This document shows, piece after piece, positions 42,220-53,874 of a DNA stretch of 64,000 nt (positions are counted from its first letter, which is position 1; each line of letters starts with the position of its first letter). The stretch is taken from the NCBI GenBank assembly GCA_027704905.1, contig JANIIK010000679.1, positions 1-64,000 on the forward strand, given 5' to 3'. A model generated the notes under the pieces. That model saw only the letters and a program-made list of their open reading frames with translations, had not been told where the DNA came from and ran no database searches. The DNA is from Muraenolepis orangiensis. Taxonomy: Eukaryota; Chordata; Actinopteri; Gadiformes; Muraenolepididae. The position numbers and the translations under genes were made by a program.

Positions 42220-43927
42220 CTACAAGCCAAACAAGGCTAGCAGACCAACTCCAACTGCACCTACATCATCAGCATCAGAAACAACACCAACAACACCAAC
42301 AGCAAAGTCACCAACAGCAACAGCAGCGTTACCAACAGCAACAACAGCAGTAACAGCAGCAACAACAGCGACAACACCAACAGGATCTGCAGTTTTAGCT
42401 TCCTCGACCTGTAAGGCAGAACATTGACTGAGACACTTTTATTCAGTTAACAACCTTATAATAGACTACCTACCTGGCAACAGTACACACTTTATACACC
42501 AGGACGGCTCACCTGTAGAGATTCACTGATGCCGTAGCGCAGCCGCGTAGCGAAGTGTTCACAGTTGTACAGCAGGACATTGTACCGGTGCTCAGTGCCG
42601 ACCTGCTCCAGGGCCTCCTCCACGATGACGGAGGCTAACTGAGGTTTCTTCTGGCCATCCAGCAAATTGTTGATCTTCCACTTGTAATCTTTAACAACAT
42701 CTTTCAGTTTCTCCCTCTTCACAGAGCCTCTGGTATCACCTGGACCTTTATTATTTAAATGAAGACACGTAAAAGTACATTCAACACATGTACATATCAT
42801 TTAAGTCACTTTGCTGCTCTCTTTTTGTTTATTTTATTGTATATATTATTTATATTTGTATGGTGTTGTTTTAAAGGAGATTGTGACGGTTCCCTGTATA
42901 GTATGTTTTGTCACTCTTAGGGTATATGGTTTGCATTTGCTTTGTGTTCAATTATCTCTCATTGGTTTCTAGGACTTGGGGAGCAGTGAGCTGATGGCGA
43001 TCAGCCTAATTGGGTCCACCTGGGCCCGGGTGATCAAGCCCTATAAAAGCCTGTCTCCCCAGTCCTCTCTACCTCTGCTCCTGCTCATCTGACTTTTGCA
43101 CACACACTACACACAATCCACTCATGCATACATCCATACATCCATTACACTACTGACTTTACTGATTTCCACACCTCATCTGTTTATCCCTGGTTTGTTT
43201 AGTTACTTTTGATTATTTAATAAACACTAATTTATTGTTAAACTGCGTCTCCCCTGTCTTTTTGCTATGTTCCCTGGTCCCCCTAGGCCAGGGTCATAAC
43301 AACATGTATACTGTGGAGGGAATGGGGAGTAAGCATTCCAATGTACTTGTTACTATTGGCCAATACAATATCTTATCTCTCTCTTGTACCATTAGCTATC
43401 CATTTAAAGGTTTATTGTATTTTTTACAACTTTTTCTAATGCATTAAACCTGTGGGGTTATAATTATATTATGTTTAAGATCCATAATCACATCCAAGAA
43501 GGACTACGAAATAAATAAATATATCGATTTAATAAATCGATATATTTATTTATTTCGTAGGCCTTAAATCTGATTTATATATATATAAATAAATAATTCT
43601 TGAAGAAGGCCCTGTTTAAAACATGAGATGATGTCAGTAGGTCTAGGTGGGTTTGTATCTGGTGTCAGGTCTACTTACTGTTGACTACCAGGTGAACAAC
43701 CTTCTTATATCCAACGAATACAGCCCAATGCTTGAAGTGATCACGATCGATTTCTATCAGGTCCCCAGGCTGTGGGTCCTCTTGATGGCCCTGTTGATTC
43801 AGATTCAACAATAGCAGATGGACTCTTTTAGTAAGAACCTATAGTAAGGCATACATATAGTAAAGTATAGTGAAGGAATGCAAATAGCATTGAACACTTA
43901 GGACAGACTCACCATGCATGACCCCAT
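42220..43927 (-). CDS. PLAAT/HRASLS-like LRAT-domain gene, copy B (four coding exons)
   Basis: Same model as copy A: exons 43913-43927, 43679-43790, 42513-42745 and 42220-42408, with the same splice signals. The frame is continuous for 182 residues to TAG. The His/His/Cys set is kept (HWAVFVG, VVHL, NCEHF). Compared with copy A there are a few substitutions (for example VFVG for VYIG, EEALEQVG for QEALEQVG). The hydrophobic V/A/G tail has 62 residues instead of 109 because the coding minisatellite is shorter. The LRAT fold is predicted for residues about 10-115 and a tail membrane segment after 121. Family role: phospholipase A and acyltransferase acting on membrane lipids. The upstream region is free of the LINE found in copy A. 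Expression is unknown. Confidence 0.75.
42270..42385. repeat. Short CAACAG minisatellite in the PLAAT-like last exon, copy B
   Basis: Counterpart of 660-915 with far fewer units; the GTCACCAACAGCAACAACAGC array is absent. Length remains a multiple of three and has no stop in the gene's frame. Confidence 0.85.
42890..43309 (+). mobile_element. Candidate solo LTR, copy B
   Basis: Counterpart of 1413-1832 with the same TGTGACGG start, TATAAAAG, AATAAA and CATAACA end. It lies in intron 2 of the copy B PLAAT-like gene. Confidence 0.4.
43504..43560. repeat. Perfect AT-rich palindrome, copy B
   Basis: Arms of 27 bases pair exactly around an AAT loop. The arm contains CTACGAAATAAATAAATAT and ATCGATTT. 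Confidence 0.92.
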
Positions 43928-44229
43928 ACTGCCCGGTTTCCTTTAAAAAATGGAATAAGCCACAACAAAAACCACAAAGGGTTAAATATTATAATGAGGT
44001 TTTCAAAATAAGCACTTATATTAGTCCAAATCACATTTTAGATCTGGATTCTAGATCTAGATCTACGTCGTATCTTACCTAATTACCAGGTGTGCTTGTT
44101 TCTGAAACTAAACGTGAGGGTGAATCTACTCATCACTAGAGATGTCTTTGCTTAACTTTTATTGTTCACTCCACCCATCGCTTTAGTTCGACACGCATCA
44201 ATGTGTGAATAATAGACCAAAGAACAATA

Positions 44230-44785
44230 ATTCACCTACCATTTAATTTGACTATTCATAGACACTGATAAACGATTAAGTCCATCATTTAAAACTAAGG
44301 CTACACATAACATTTGAAGCTTAGTAAAATGTCATTCCATATAAAAGCTTTTGAAATCAACAATATCTTATTTTATAACAATATCAAATCATCATACAGC
44401 ATCATACACTCTTTGAACACCAGGGGGAGTGCTGATCTGTTCCTTCGCTTTTCACATTGTTTCAGTTTCAGTTTGACACCAATAACGTGATCAACCATAC
44501 AGTTTGGATGATTCAACATATAAACAATGGTAATGCACAAACCATGGGCCCAACACATACACATCGTGGTATTATTATTATTGTCATAATTACAATAATA
44601 ATTATAATTAAATAATAATAATTATATTTAAATGCAAATCTCTTCTTTAATTATACAAACTTGTTTGTCAGAGATTTTTGGAAACCGTTTTTTATTGAAA
44701 GTGAAACTTAAATATGTAGTAAGAGATGGCTCGTTTTACACTTTACTCTACAAAGCACCACTTACCTCGTTCTGAAGCCTTGTCT
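44230..44785. repeat. Paralogous noncoding unit, copy B1
   Basis: Counterpart of 5988-6531, uninterrupted by the LINE or hAT. It ends with the CTTACCTCGTTCTG donor-like motif (minus strand) and CCTTGTCTG, the empty hAT target. Confidence 0.55.
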
Positions 44786-45028
44786 GTATATGTGACTTGT
44801 CTGATATCATAAGCGTTACCCTATGCCTATAACCAACCTTCACTAAGCCTCCTGTTATTGATGTTTTGGAGACAAAGTCCAGAGCGACCTTCTCTCCTGC
44901 CTTCCTTCTTTATGAAGCGGTCCAGGTTCAGGGGATTCTGGGGGCGGGCCAGCAGCACACACACACACACACACCACCACACACACCAGTGGCGAAGCGT
45001 GTCTATCACAACTGGACCTTCTGTAGAC

Positions 45029-45417
45029 CAGAGGTTCCCCAACTTTTCAGCCCGCGACCCCCAACATAACAGACCCCCCCCCTCTCTATCACCGGAGGGA
45101 CTGGAACATAACTGGGGTACTGGGGACTGGGGTAATCGCGTGTGAAAAAAATGGTGTAGCTTTTTTTCAGCTGCAAATGATACTGTCGTGAATCTGTCGG
45201 AATCAGAATTCCTTTATTCGTCACCCTTAAATATTAAACGGACTTACATAATACAAATATCTATGCACACGTTATTAACAATAATAATAATAATAATAAT
45301 ACAAATTATAATAAAAAATATTAAATAAAAACCTCATGGTCACATCAAGAGGATTCTGAAATCATCTCGCGACCCCCCCCCCTCGGGGTCCCGCGACCCC
45401 CACTCTGGGAACCCCTG
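45029..45417. mobile_element. Small hAT MITE, copy B, with different interior
   Basis: Same CTGTAGAC duplication (45021-45028, 45418-45425) and same termini as 9721-10039. About 160 internal bases (from TAACTGGGGTACTGGGGAC to the AAT run) are unlike copy A, while flanks match almost perfectly. Confidence 0.9.
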
Positions 45418-45425
45418 CTGTAGAC

Positions 45426-47536
45426 CACTTGTCATTGGCACTTTCACCTGTCAAAATGTAAGTGAAAAGGTGAAAGTGCTAATGACAAGACATGGCAAAT
45501 TAGGTGATTATTGATCGCGGTTTTGTAACTCTTAGTTACGTTAAGTCTTTTCACGTTAAGCGATGCAAAGAAAGATCAAGTCCAAACTCTCAATTTAAAT
45601 GCACAACAATGCTTAACAAACCCAAGTCAGCCATTAACTAATCAGTCAACAAGTGTGTGGAAACAAAATGCAACAACCAGCTCAACGAGATGCAACACAA
45701 ACACAAAACCAGCAAAGACAAATGAGTCTCACTCACCAATGATGTTCACTTAAAGACCAAATCCATTCTCCTGTCCTTCTGGATGAATGGTGCGACCACC
45801 ATCAGGTCATAAAGCTGATCGCTTTTCAGATCCTAAATAAGTTGCCTTTCCAATTCCCTGCCCTCTGGTCGGTCCCAGCAGTAGAGTCTCTTGTGGCTAG
45901 TAGAGCCCGTTAGCCACGGGTATCTCTCCCAGTTGCTAGCCTGAAAATGGCGAACATAATCTGCTTTAACAACTTGATTCAGCTCAAGATTGTCAGGCGT
46001 TGGACGGCCTTTTTTTAAATAATGTCCATCTTTACATTGAATTGTCGTCTTGAAAATGGTTCCGACAATAAATCTGCAACGACATCATCTTCGCCTGTTG
46101 CCATTTTGACGTAAAATCCTACGTAGAAAAAACGTAGCACTACGCTAGATCCACTCTCGCTCCAGCCAGTATACCTTCTAGCTCCACATTGAGCTGCGGG
46201 GAAATCTGAAAGAATACGCCCATTGGCTACAAATCACTATATGATTGGTTGATCAAATTGTCAATCCAAACGTACGCTCTCATTCAGTCTGAGGGCCAAA
46301 GTATGCGGGAGTACTTTGGTTGAAGGATATTCTTCCCAGCAACCCAGAAAAATATCTGATTGGTTGCATTGTTTTTCCAACACAAAACCACTCAAATGCG
46401 TCGTGCATGGACCGAGAAAGACAAACAAATCAACGTAACTGTAATATAACAGATAACAACACAGATACGATTCTCATTTATTCATTTTATTTAAATTGTA
46501 TTACATTTTATTAATACAATTCGATTTTTTTGGTTTCATCTGAGAGTTCCAGGGTCTTCTCTGAATACCTTGAAGGCACTGACGCTTCACCACTGACACA
46601 CACACACACACACACACACACACCACAAATCTTCAATTTCAATGACTTAATATGACAACAATGATCAATATTAACCATGTGTATTAAATATGAATGAATG
46701 TGTTCATTGTGGTTTGAACAGTTCCGGACCGTCAAAGCCAGAGAGCACGAGACCACACTTCCTCTCCACAATACCTCCTGTTACTACCAGGTGTTCTTGT
46801 TTCTGAAACTAAACGTGAGGGTGAATCATGTTTAATCTGCTCCTCACTAGAGATGTCTTAGCTTAACATTTATTTTTCACTCCACCCATCTCTTTAGTTT
46901 GACACGCATCAATGTGTGAACAATAGACCAAAGAACAATTTCATAGACTTTTCATAGACACTTATAAATGATTAAGTCCATAATTTAAAACACAAAGGCT
47001 ACACATAACATGTGAAGCTTAGTAAAATGTCATATATGCCATATACAAGCTTTTGAAATCAACAATATCTTGAATATCAAATATCTCCGCTTTTCTTCTC
47101 TTGTTTTTCAAAATTATTATTAAATTATAATGGAAATCTCTTCTTCGACTCTACAAACTGGTTTGCCAGTTTTTTTTGGAAACCTTTAAAAACAAAGCCC
47201 CACTTACCTGGTTCTGAAGCCTTGTCTAACTGTATTGTTGTATTGTGCCTAACTGTAATATGTATTTTCTAAGTTTAATCATTAGTATTTGTTGTAATAT
47301 TTCATGCGTGCAATATTTATTATATAATATTTGAGTATTTTATTTTGAAGTCCAAGCTCACGTCTCGTTATGCTTTTCTCGCGTGAGTTAGAGCGAGAGA
47401 GAGCGAGAGAGAGCGAGAGAGAGCGAGAGAGAGCGAGAGAGAGCGAGAGAGAGCGAGAGAGAGCGAGAGAGAGCGAGAGAGAGCGAGAGAGTGCGAGAGA
47501 GAGAGAGAGAGAGTAAGATGCACGGATACTTTTACA
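45426..47536. other. Noncoding stretch of copy B with CA and GA microsatellites
   Basis: Counterpart of 10048-12127. It contains the 22-base hairpin (45428-45489), the transposase start remnant (46015-46104 on the minus strand), a CA run (46595-46623), a paralogous unit (46785-47230) and a GAGCGAGA microsatellite (47392-47512). Confidence 0.6.
46015..46104 (-). pseudogene. First-exon remnant of a hAT transposase, copy B
   Basis: Same sequence as 10626-10715, starting MATGEDDVVADLL. No further exons are visible. Confidence 0.5.
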
Positions 47537-47908
47537 CAGGGGCGGCGCCAGGGGGGAGCTAGGGGGTGCTGAAGCACCCCCCAGGATTGCCAAAGCACCC
47601 CCTAAGCACCCCCAATAAATATGTGTTTTAAAAAAAAAATAATATATAAATATTATATAAATAATAATAAAATTAGAAAAATTATTGATTACATCAATGC
47701 AAATGTGAAACAAACACATTTTTGACCAGAAACATAAAGCCAACACAGGTGATATGATTAGGCCAATGGCCAGCACTAGGGATGGGACGATCACGTTTTT
47801 TGCCACCAATCACCGATCACAATGAGAAATATCTGCCCCACCGATCACCGATTTTTTTTGCAGCTATAGCGGTCTACAGTGTATCGCTGCTATAGCAGTC
47901 TATTATAG

Positions 47909-48368
47909 CAGGGGTTCCCAACCGCCGGGCCGCGGACCGGTACCGGGCCGTGGAGGTGTTACTGCCGGGCGGCGAAACAGCTGTGTGTTTATCATCATAT
48001 TTGACTCAAATAATTTGAGTATAGGTGAACGGCAGGCGGTATAATCTATATATAGAGATGATATATATAGTATAATCTATATATATAGATTATATAGCGG
48101 TATAATCTATATATATAGATTAAATATATATCGGCGGCATAACGAGAGACTTTCAGTTACACGCGCTACTAAAGAACGAGCCGGGGTTTGTGTTACGGGC
48201 GCTGCGCGTACATGCACGTTTATACTGAAATCGAGCCCTGCCGTTTTGTTAGGGGTGTGTGTTGACACACACATTTTGACAACCGGTCCGCGAAAATTGA
48301 CAACCGGTCCGCGAGATTTTTTTCATGTATCTGCCGGTCCGTGGCACAAAAAAGGGTGGAAACCCCTG
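47909..48368. mobile_element. Innermost hAT MITE of the nest, copy B
   Basis: TATTATAG duplicated at 47901-47908 and 48369-48376; 460 bp as in copy A. Confidence 0.93.
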
Positions 48369-48390
48369 TATTATAGAACAGTTTCATCCA

Positions 48391-48612
48391 TCATGCATTC
48401 CTGGGGTTCTCGTTCTCCACGGTCAGTTTAACAAACTCGCCATGCTGCGCTGGGTGATGGGTTTTCAGGTGTCTTATTAAATTAGTCTTGTTGAAATTTT
48501 TTACCTTGCTTCCTCCACGAGATATTTTCTCTTTGCACACATTACAGATGGCAAATGTTACATCTGTATCACACACTTTGAAGAAACTCCACACTGCAGA
48601 CACCGCTGACAT
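48391..48612 (-). pseudogene. BED-finger N-terminus of the middle hAT transposase, copy B
   Basis: Counterpart of 12987-13208 with one visible substitution (NFNKTN for NFNNTN). BED finger cysteines and histidines are kept; no catalytic domain follows. Confidence 0.75.
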
Positions 48613-49732
48613 TGAGGCAGGGCGAGTATCACTCTGTTTAGAAAAGAGGCGGGGCCCCACGTGTTTTACTCGCTGGTAAAGAGATGAGCTCACGTGTTTC
48701 TCACGTGCAGGATCGGCTATGAAATCGGCAACATTAAAGAAAGATCGGCATTCTCCGATTGCGCATTTTTCTTCAAAATCGGCCGATAATGATCGGAAGC
48801 CGATCGATCGTCCCACCTCTAGCCAGCACCCATTCGATTTTTGACCTACCCATAGGCTAAATTACTTTGCGACACTTTGTGACTTGATCAGAGGAGGGGA
48901 GGACCCTCCTATAGGAGGTTACGTCCACTCCCCAAAATAGCACTTTACCCCTGCTTACACCTATATGCTGTGAGCTGATTATCGAGCCTTCATTGTAACA
49001 GTCGCGGGTGTACTGCATGTGTGCGTGTGGGGAGTGTTGCAGTAGAAAATTCCACTGTAGTGCCGGTGCATTAATGGGAAACCCTAAATGTTTCAGCACC
49101 CTCTATGAAACGTCAAGCTACCCCACAGCACCCCCTAGAGAAAATCTCTGGCGCCGCCACTGCTTTTACAGCTCCGTTAGTTGAAGTGTTTTCTTATAAA
49201 GTTGTAAGGACTGAAGAACACTCCCCTCTGTTGTCAGAGCATGCAGCCAACGAGGTGTGTTGTTGTGTTTGTATTTATTTTACCTTTATTACTCTACTAA
49301 AGTCATCTCACATGCTGTGAATGTTATTGTGTGTCTAACATGGTTCTATGTTTGTCATTTATACGGTTTGTTTATGTGTAGTTTTCACGGTGGATTCAGA
49401 GAGGAACAAACCCGTTATGAGAAAGCCACTTGTGTCTGCCTGTGCTTTGAGGGAATTACAGTGAAAACTCGACTGTCCATCGACGTGAGTGTGTCTTAAT
49501 TCACGGACTGATCACGGACTGATCACGGACTGAGCACGGACTGATCACGGATCACGGACTGAGCACGGACTGAGCACGAGGCTGTCATCAAAGGACCGAC
49601 GGAGGAGCTGAAACTACGCATGCACACACAGAAGTTGACGACCTGCGCAGTTTTAAAAGAGCTTCAAGACAAAGCCATAAAGAACTTGGACACTAAGAAA
49701 TCAAGAGTGATCTGAGAAGAGGGCTTCTGTAA

Positions 49733-50308
49733 AGCCCTGTCACACTGTCCCGAAATTGACACCAGATGGACACACGAATATGGAATTTTGAAGTTTGCGC
49801 GAAGTTGGCCCCGAACTTGGTCAACAGCCAATTAACAGCCGAAGAAAGTACGATGCCTACATAAGGTCACACGATGGCACCAGAACCACACACGAAGGCC
49901 ACACGAAGATGTGAATTGTTATAGTAGTTTATCCCCGCAGGACAAACGAAGGCCACACGATGGCTACACAACGTCGTATTGAGAGTACGATGCGTTCAAA
50001 CTCGGTCACGGAGGCGTCACGTGACCTCCCGATGGTATGAAACCTTCGGCCGACCGTGGGAAATTCAATTTCTGATCGGAGATTATTGGCAGCAGAACAC
50101 ACTACATTTAAACTTTATTTCAAATTGAATTAAACTTTAACATGCCACCCAAGGCAGGGTGTTGACGTTAAGGATGGCAGCTTCCTCCTACGTTGCACTC
50201 AGAGAGAAATCGTTGGGACCGAGACAATGAACTGTTTATCCCTTGGTCATGTGGTTTATTTAGCTCTGCACCACTGGTACATCCTTTCGCTCAGTCGAGC
50301 TAACGTAG

Positions 50309-50358
<50 letters not shown>

Positions 50359-50937
50359 ATCTGAACATGTGCGTCAGGTGAACACCCCCTCATTATAACA
50401 TACAACGTCCTTACTTAGCGCATAACGCTTCAGTGCCTCACAGTGGTACAATAATAACACTGCATCCCTTTGTGAACTTGGGTACAGAATAGACATCATC
50501 TATATATATATATAACAACAGAGGACATATGTAGACATAGACCAGAGCGGTCCCCAGAGGGTTCCAGGTCTCCTCAGCAGTCTAGGAGGTCTCCTTTTAT
50601 ATGTCCACCTTACCATGACATGGCAAAAAATGCCCGATGGCACCGATGATCACACGAAGTAAAGAAAGATGGCCTCACGATGGCTTTACGAAGGGCAAAA
50701 TGGACACACAAATTCAACACAAAAATGAAACTTCGCAAGGTCCTTTGGCTATTTTTTGGCAAGCCAAAGATTTTGCCACCGCTCACGAAGTTGCTGCTGG
50801 AGCTGAGAAACTCCACCGGCCACCGTCACACGATGGCTTAGGATGCCCTCACCAACGGCCCGGTGGGTTTACCATCTGAGCCCAATTTGAACATTTCCTT
50901 TATCTGGTGTCACTTTCGGGACAGTGTGACGGGGGCT
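49733..50937. mobile_element. 1.2-kb TIR element with TAA duplication, copy B
   Basis: Counterpart of 14333-15533, four bases longer owing to the CA run (50311-50358). TAA at 49730-49732 and 50938-50940. Confidence 0.8.
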
Positions 50938-51356
50938 TAATGGTTTGCTAAACTGTTATTACTGAGTGCCAATTATAGTAGTGTGTGTGTGGTAAGCGTT
51001 TTGACTAATTTGCTCATGTCATTTTAATTAAGGCTTGTTAATTAAGGCGTAAAGTTTAAGGGAAAATAAGTGTTCTTATTTCCAATTTCTAATTCAAAGT
51101 GTGTTTTTTGGGAATAGTAAGTGAAAGTTATTTCATTGAAGTTCTGAAGTCTTAATATATATTGAGTATATTTTTGAAAGGTTTAAAGTTAAATTAAGCT
51201 TTTTTTGCACATTTTCTTTTTTAAGTGCATTTCTACCTCTATTGAAACAGGTTTAAGTCTTATAGGGTACATTTAAGTCACACTTACATTTGAGTAAGTG
51301 TTAAAAGTTAATTAAAAACTGCATTTCGCTGTTTATAAAAGTCAGTCACTTTACTA

Positions 51357-51683
51357 ATGTCTAAGTCTAGTGAGCCTACAATTCGGGTTAGGGAAAGTAG
51401 GGTAGTCCCAAGTGATGTCACAAGTTTTTCGGAAGATGTCCAACATGTTTATGATGATCTGCGTACAAGGTCAACTCCAGACCAGGACACGTGTTTAAGA
51501 GTGGATCTGTGTGTAGAGATTTCTAAGTTTGTCAACATCAGAGGCTCAAGTCTCCTGGATGGAAAGGTTCCAGAAGGAGAAAAGAAATATTGCCCTGAAG
51601 CAGGTTCTCTCTTTGACGCAAGCACCTACACTTCTGGTCTTCTTCGAAAAGCAACTCCAAGCAATCGAACTGGTCTTCTGTGA
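51357..51683 (+). CDS. Unrecognised 108-residue ORF, copy B
   Basis: Identical in translation to the ORF at 15952-16278. Conservation between copies reflects the recent duplication and is not evidence of function. Confidence 0.4.
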   Translation: MSKSSEPTIRVRESRVVPSDVTSFSEDVQHVYDDLRTRSTPDQDTCLRVDLCVEISKFVNIRGSSLLDGKVPEGEKKYCPEAGSLFDASTYTSGLLRKATPSNRTGLL

Positions 51684-51949
51684 AACGTCAAGAAGCTGCT
51701 ACTGAGGCTGTTGCAAGCCAAGCTGTTCTGAAAGTGTTACAAGAACAAGAAAGAGAACATTTGGAAATTCAGCGCCTGGAGAAAGAAGCTAAAAGGAAGA
51801 TAGCTGATCAAGAGACTGCAGCCATGAAGCGTCGTTTAGAAAGAGAGGAAGAGGAAATTAAAATGAAAGCTTGTCTAGAAGAAGAGCATGTAGCTCTACA
51901 ACAGACTCTGGATGACAAACGGAGAAAAATACAGCATTTGGAAGCAAGT
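51680..51949 (+). CDS. Coiled-coil ORF cut by a LINE, copy B (gag-like?)
   Basis: Identical in translation to 16275-16544. Heptad-rich Glu/Lys/Arg sequence, truncated by the LINE tail. The original protein is unknown; a BEL-type gag is a possibility. Confidence 0.4.
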
Positions 51950-53874
51950 CAAGTCAAGTCAAGTTTATTGTCACTTCACAGTTTACACAAGTATAAAGCA
52001 GTGAGTGAAAATCGTATGTGCAATACCCGACGACAGACAGCAGTTATAAAAATAAGATAAAAACAGAATAGAATAAAATAAGTTAAAAAAAGTATACAAA
52101 ACTGGATAAAGTTAAATATATAAAAGTAAAAATGCAATTTATAAAATGCAATATATCGGCACAGAAAAAGAGCAATATGTATATATAAATCAATGTAATA
52201 AAATGTACATTGTTATATGCTATACGACCTTGTTCAGCAGCCTGATGGCCTGACTGTGGAAGCTATCTCTAAGCCTATTTGTGCGGCACTTGATACTGTG
52301 GTATCGCCAGCCTGACTGTAAAAGTGAATACAGTTCGTGGCTGGGGTGGGCATTATCTTTTATGATGCTTTTGGCCTTGGCCACGTATTGCTGGTTGTAT
52401 ATATCCAAGAGGGAGGGGAGCTCACCTCCAACAATATACTGGGCCGTCCGCACCTCCCTTTGAAGCTCTCTGCGCTCGAGTGCGGTGCAGTTCCCGTACC
52501 AGGCGGTGATACACCCTGTAAGAACACTCTCGATGGTGCCGTTATAGAATGTTCTCAGGATGCGGGGGCCCATGCTGAATTTCTTCAGATGCCTGAGGAA
52601 ATACAGGCGTTGTTGGGCCCTTTTCACCACGTGTGTGGTGTACGTGGACCATGTGAGGTCCTCGGAGATGTGCACGCCGAGGAACTTGAAGCTGCTGACC
52701 CTCTCTACTGCAACACTGTCGATGGAGATAGGGCTGTGCTCTCCTCTCTGCTTCCTGAAGTCCATGATCAGCTCCATGGTCTTCTTGACGTTGAGGGCAA
52801 GGCTGTTCTCCTGGCACCACTGCTCCAGCGATCCGACCTCCTCCCTGTAGGCTGCCTCGGCCATCAGGCCATCATTGCCCAATCAGGCAATCAGCAAACT
52901 TGATGATGACGTTGGAGGTGTGCATAGCCATGCAGTCGTGGGTGTAGAGGGAGTAGAGGAGAGGGCTCAGCACGCATCCCTGGGGGGCTCCCGTGTTGAG
53001 GGTCAGTGGCTCTGAGGTGGTGCTGCCCATCCTCACCACCTGGCAGCGGTCCGACAGGAGGTCCAGTATCCAGCTGCATGTGGATGGGCCTAAGCTGCAC
53101 GCTTAGACCTCTAAGCTTAGTGTCGAGCTTGGCAGGAACTATCGTGTTGAACGCTGAGCTGTAGTCCACAAACAGCATTCGCACATAACAGTTCTTTCCC
53201 TCCAGGTGGGAAAGGGCAGTGTGGAGGGCCATGGCAATTGCTTTGTCCGTGGATCTGTTTTGACGATATGCAAATTGCCATGGGTCCAGCGTGGCAGGTA
53301 ACACGGAGCAAATAAAGTCCTTGACCAACCTCTCAAAGAATTAGCTGACAATCGAGGTGAGGGCTACAGCTCTATAGTCATTCAGGCATGTTACTTTGGG
53401 TTGTTTAGGGACAGGCACGATGGTGGACATCTTGAAGACCGCGGGAACAACAGCCTGGGACAGGGAGAGGTTGAAGATGTCTGCAAAGACTCCTGCCAAC
53501 TGGTCTGCGCATGCTCTGAGGACGCGGCCCGGGATGTCGTTGGGGCCTGCCGCCTTACGGATGTTCTGCCGCTTGAAGGTGCGGCGCACATCCGCCTCCG
53601 AGATGTTCAGCAGGCTGGTCTCCTCAGGCGGCGCTGGCTTCGGCGGGCTGCCATTCACGTCGAACTGAGCAAAAAAAGTATTTAGCTCTCCTGGGAGGGA
53701 GGTAGAGGAGTTCTCTACACAACTCCTCAGAGGGTCTCGTTATCGTCTGTAGCCCCTGCCACATACCCCTCGCGTCGTGGCTCTTGAATTTCTCTTCCAC
53801 TCTGTCCTTATACTCCCGCTTGGCAGTGACGATGGTCTTGCGGAGGTCGTAACGGGCTCTCGTATATTTCTGTT
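51950..53874 (-). mobile_element. 5'-truncated LINE, copy B
   Basis: Counterpart of 16545-18469 with the same truncation point, the same frame breaks and the same loss of FADD. One visible coding difference is AKREY here versus AKPEY in copy A. Confidence 0.92.

Larger units (their letters stand above)
47777..48821 (-). mobile_element. Middle hAT of the nest, copy B
   Basis: GCCAGCAC duplicated at 47769-47776 and 48822-48829. It contains the BED-finger transposase start on the minus strand (48391-48612). Confidence 0.93.
47537..49162. mobile_element. Outer hAT of the three-level nest, copy B
   Basis: CTTTTACA duplicated at 47529-47536 and 49163-49170. Termini are as in copy A. Confidence 0.93.
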
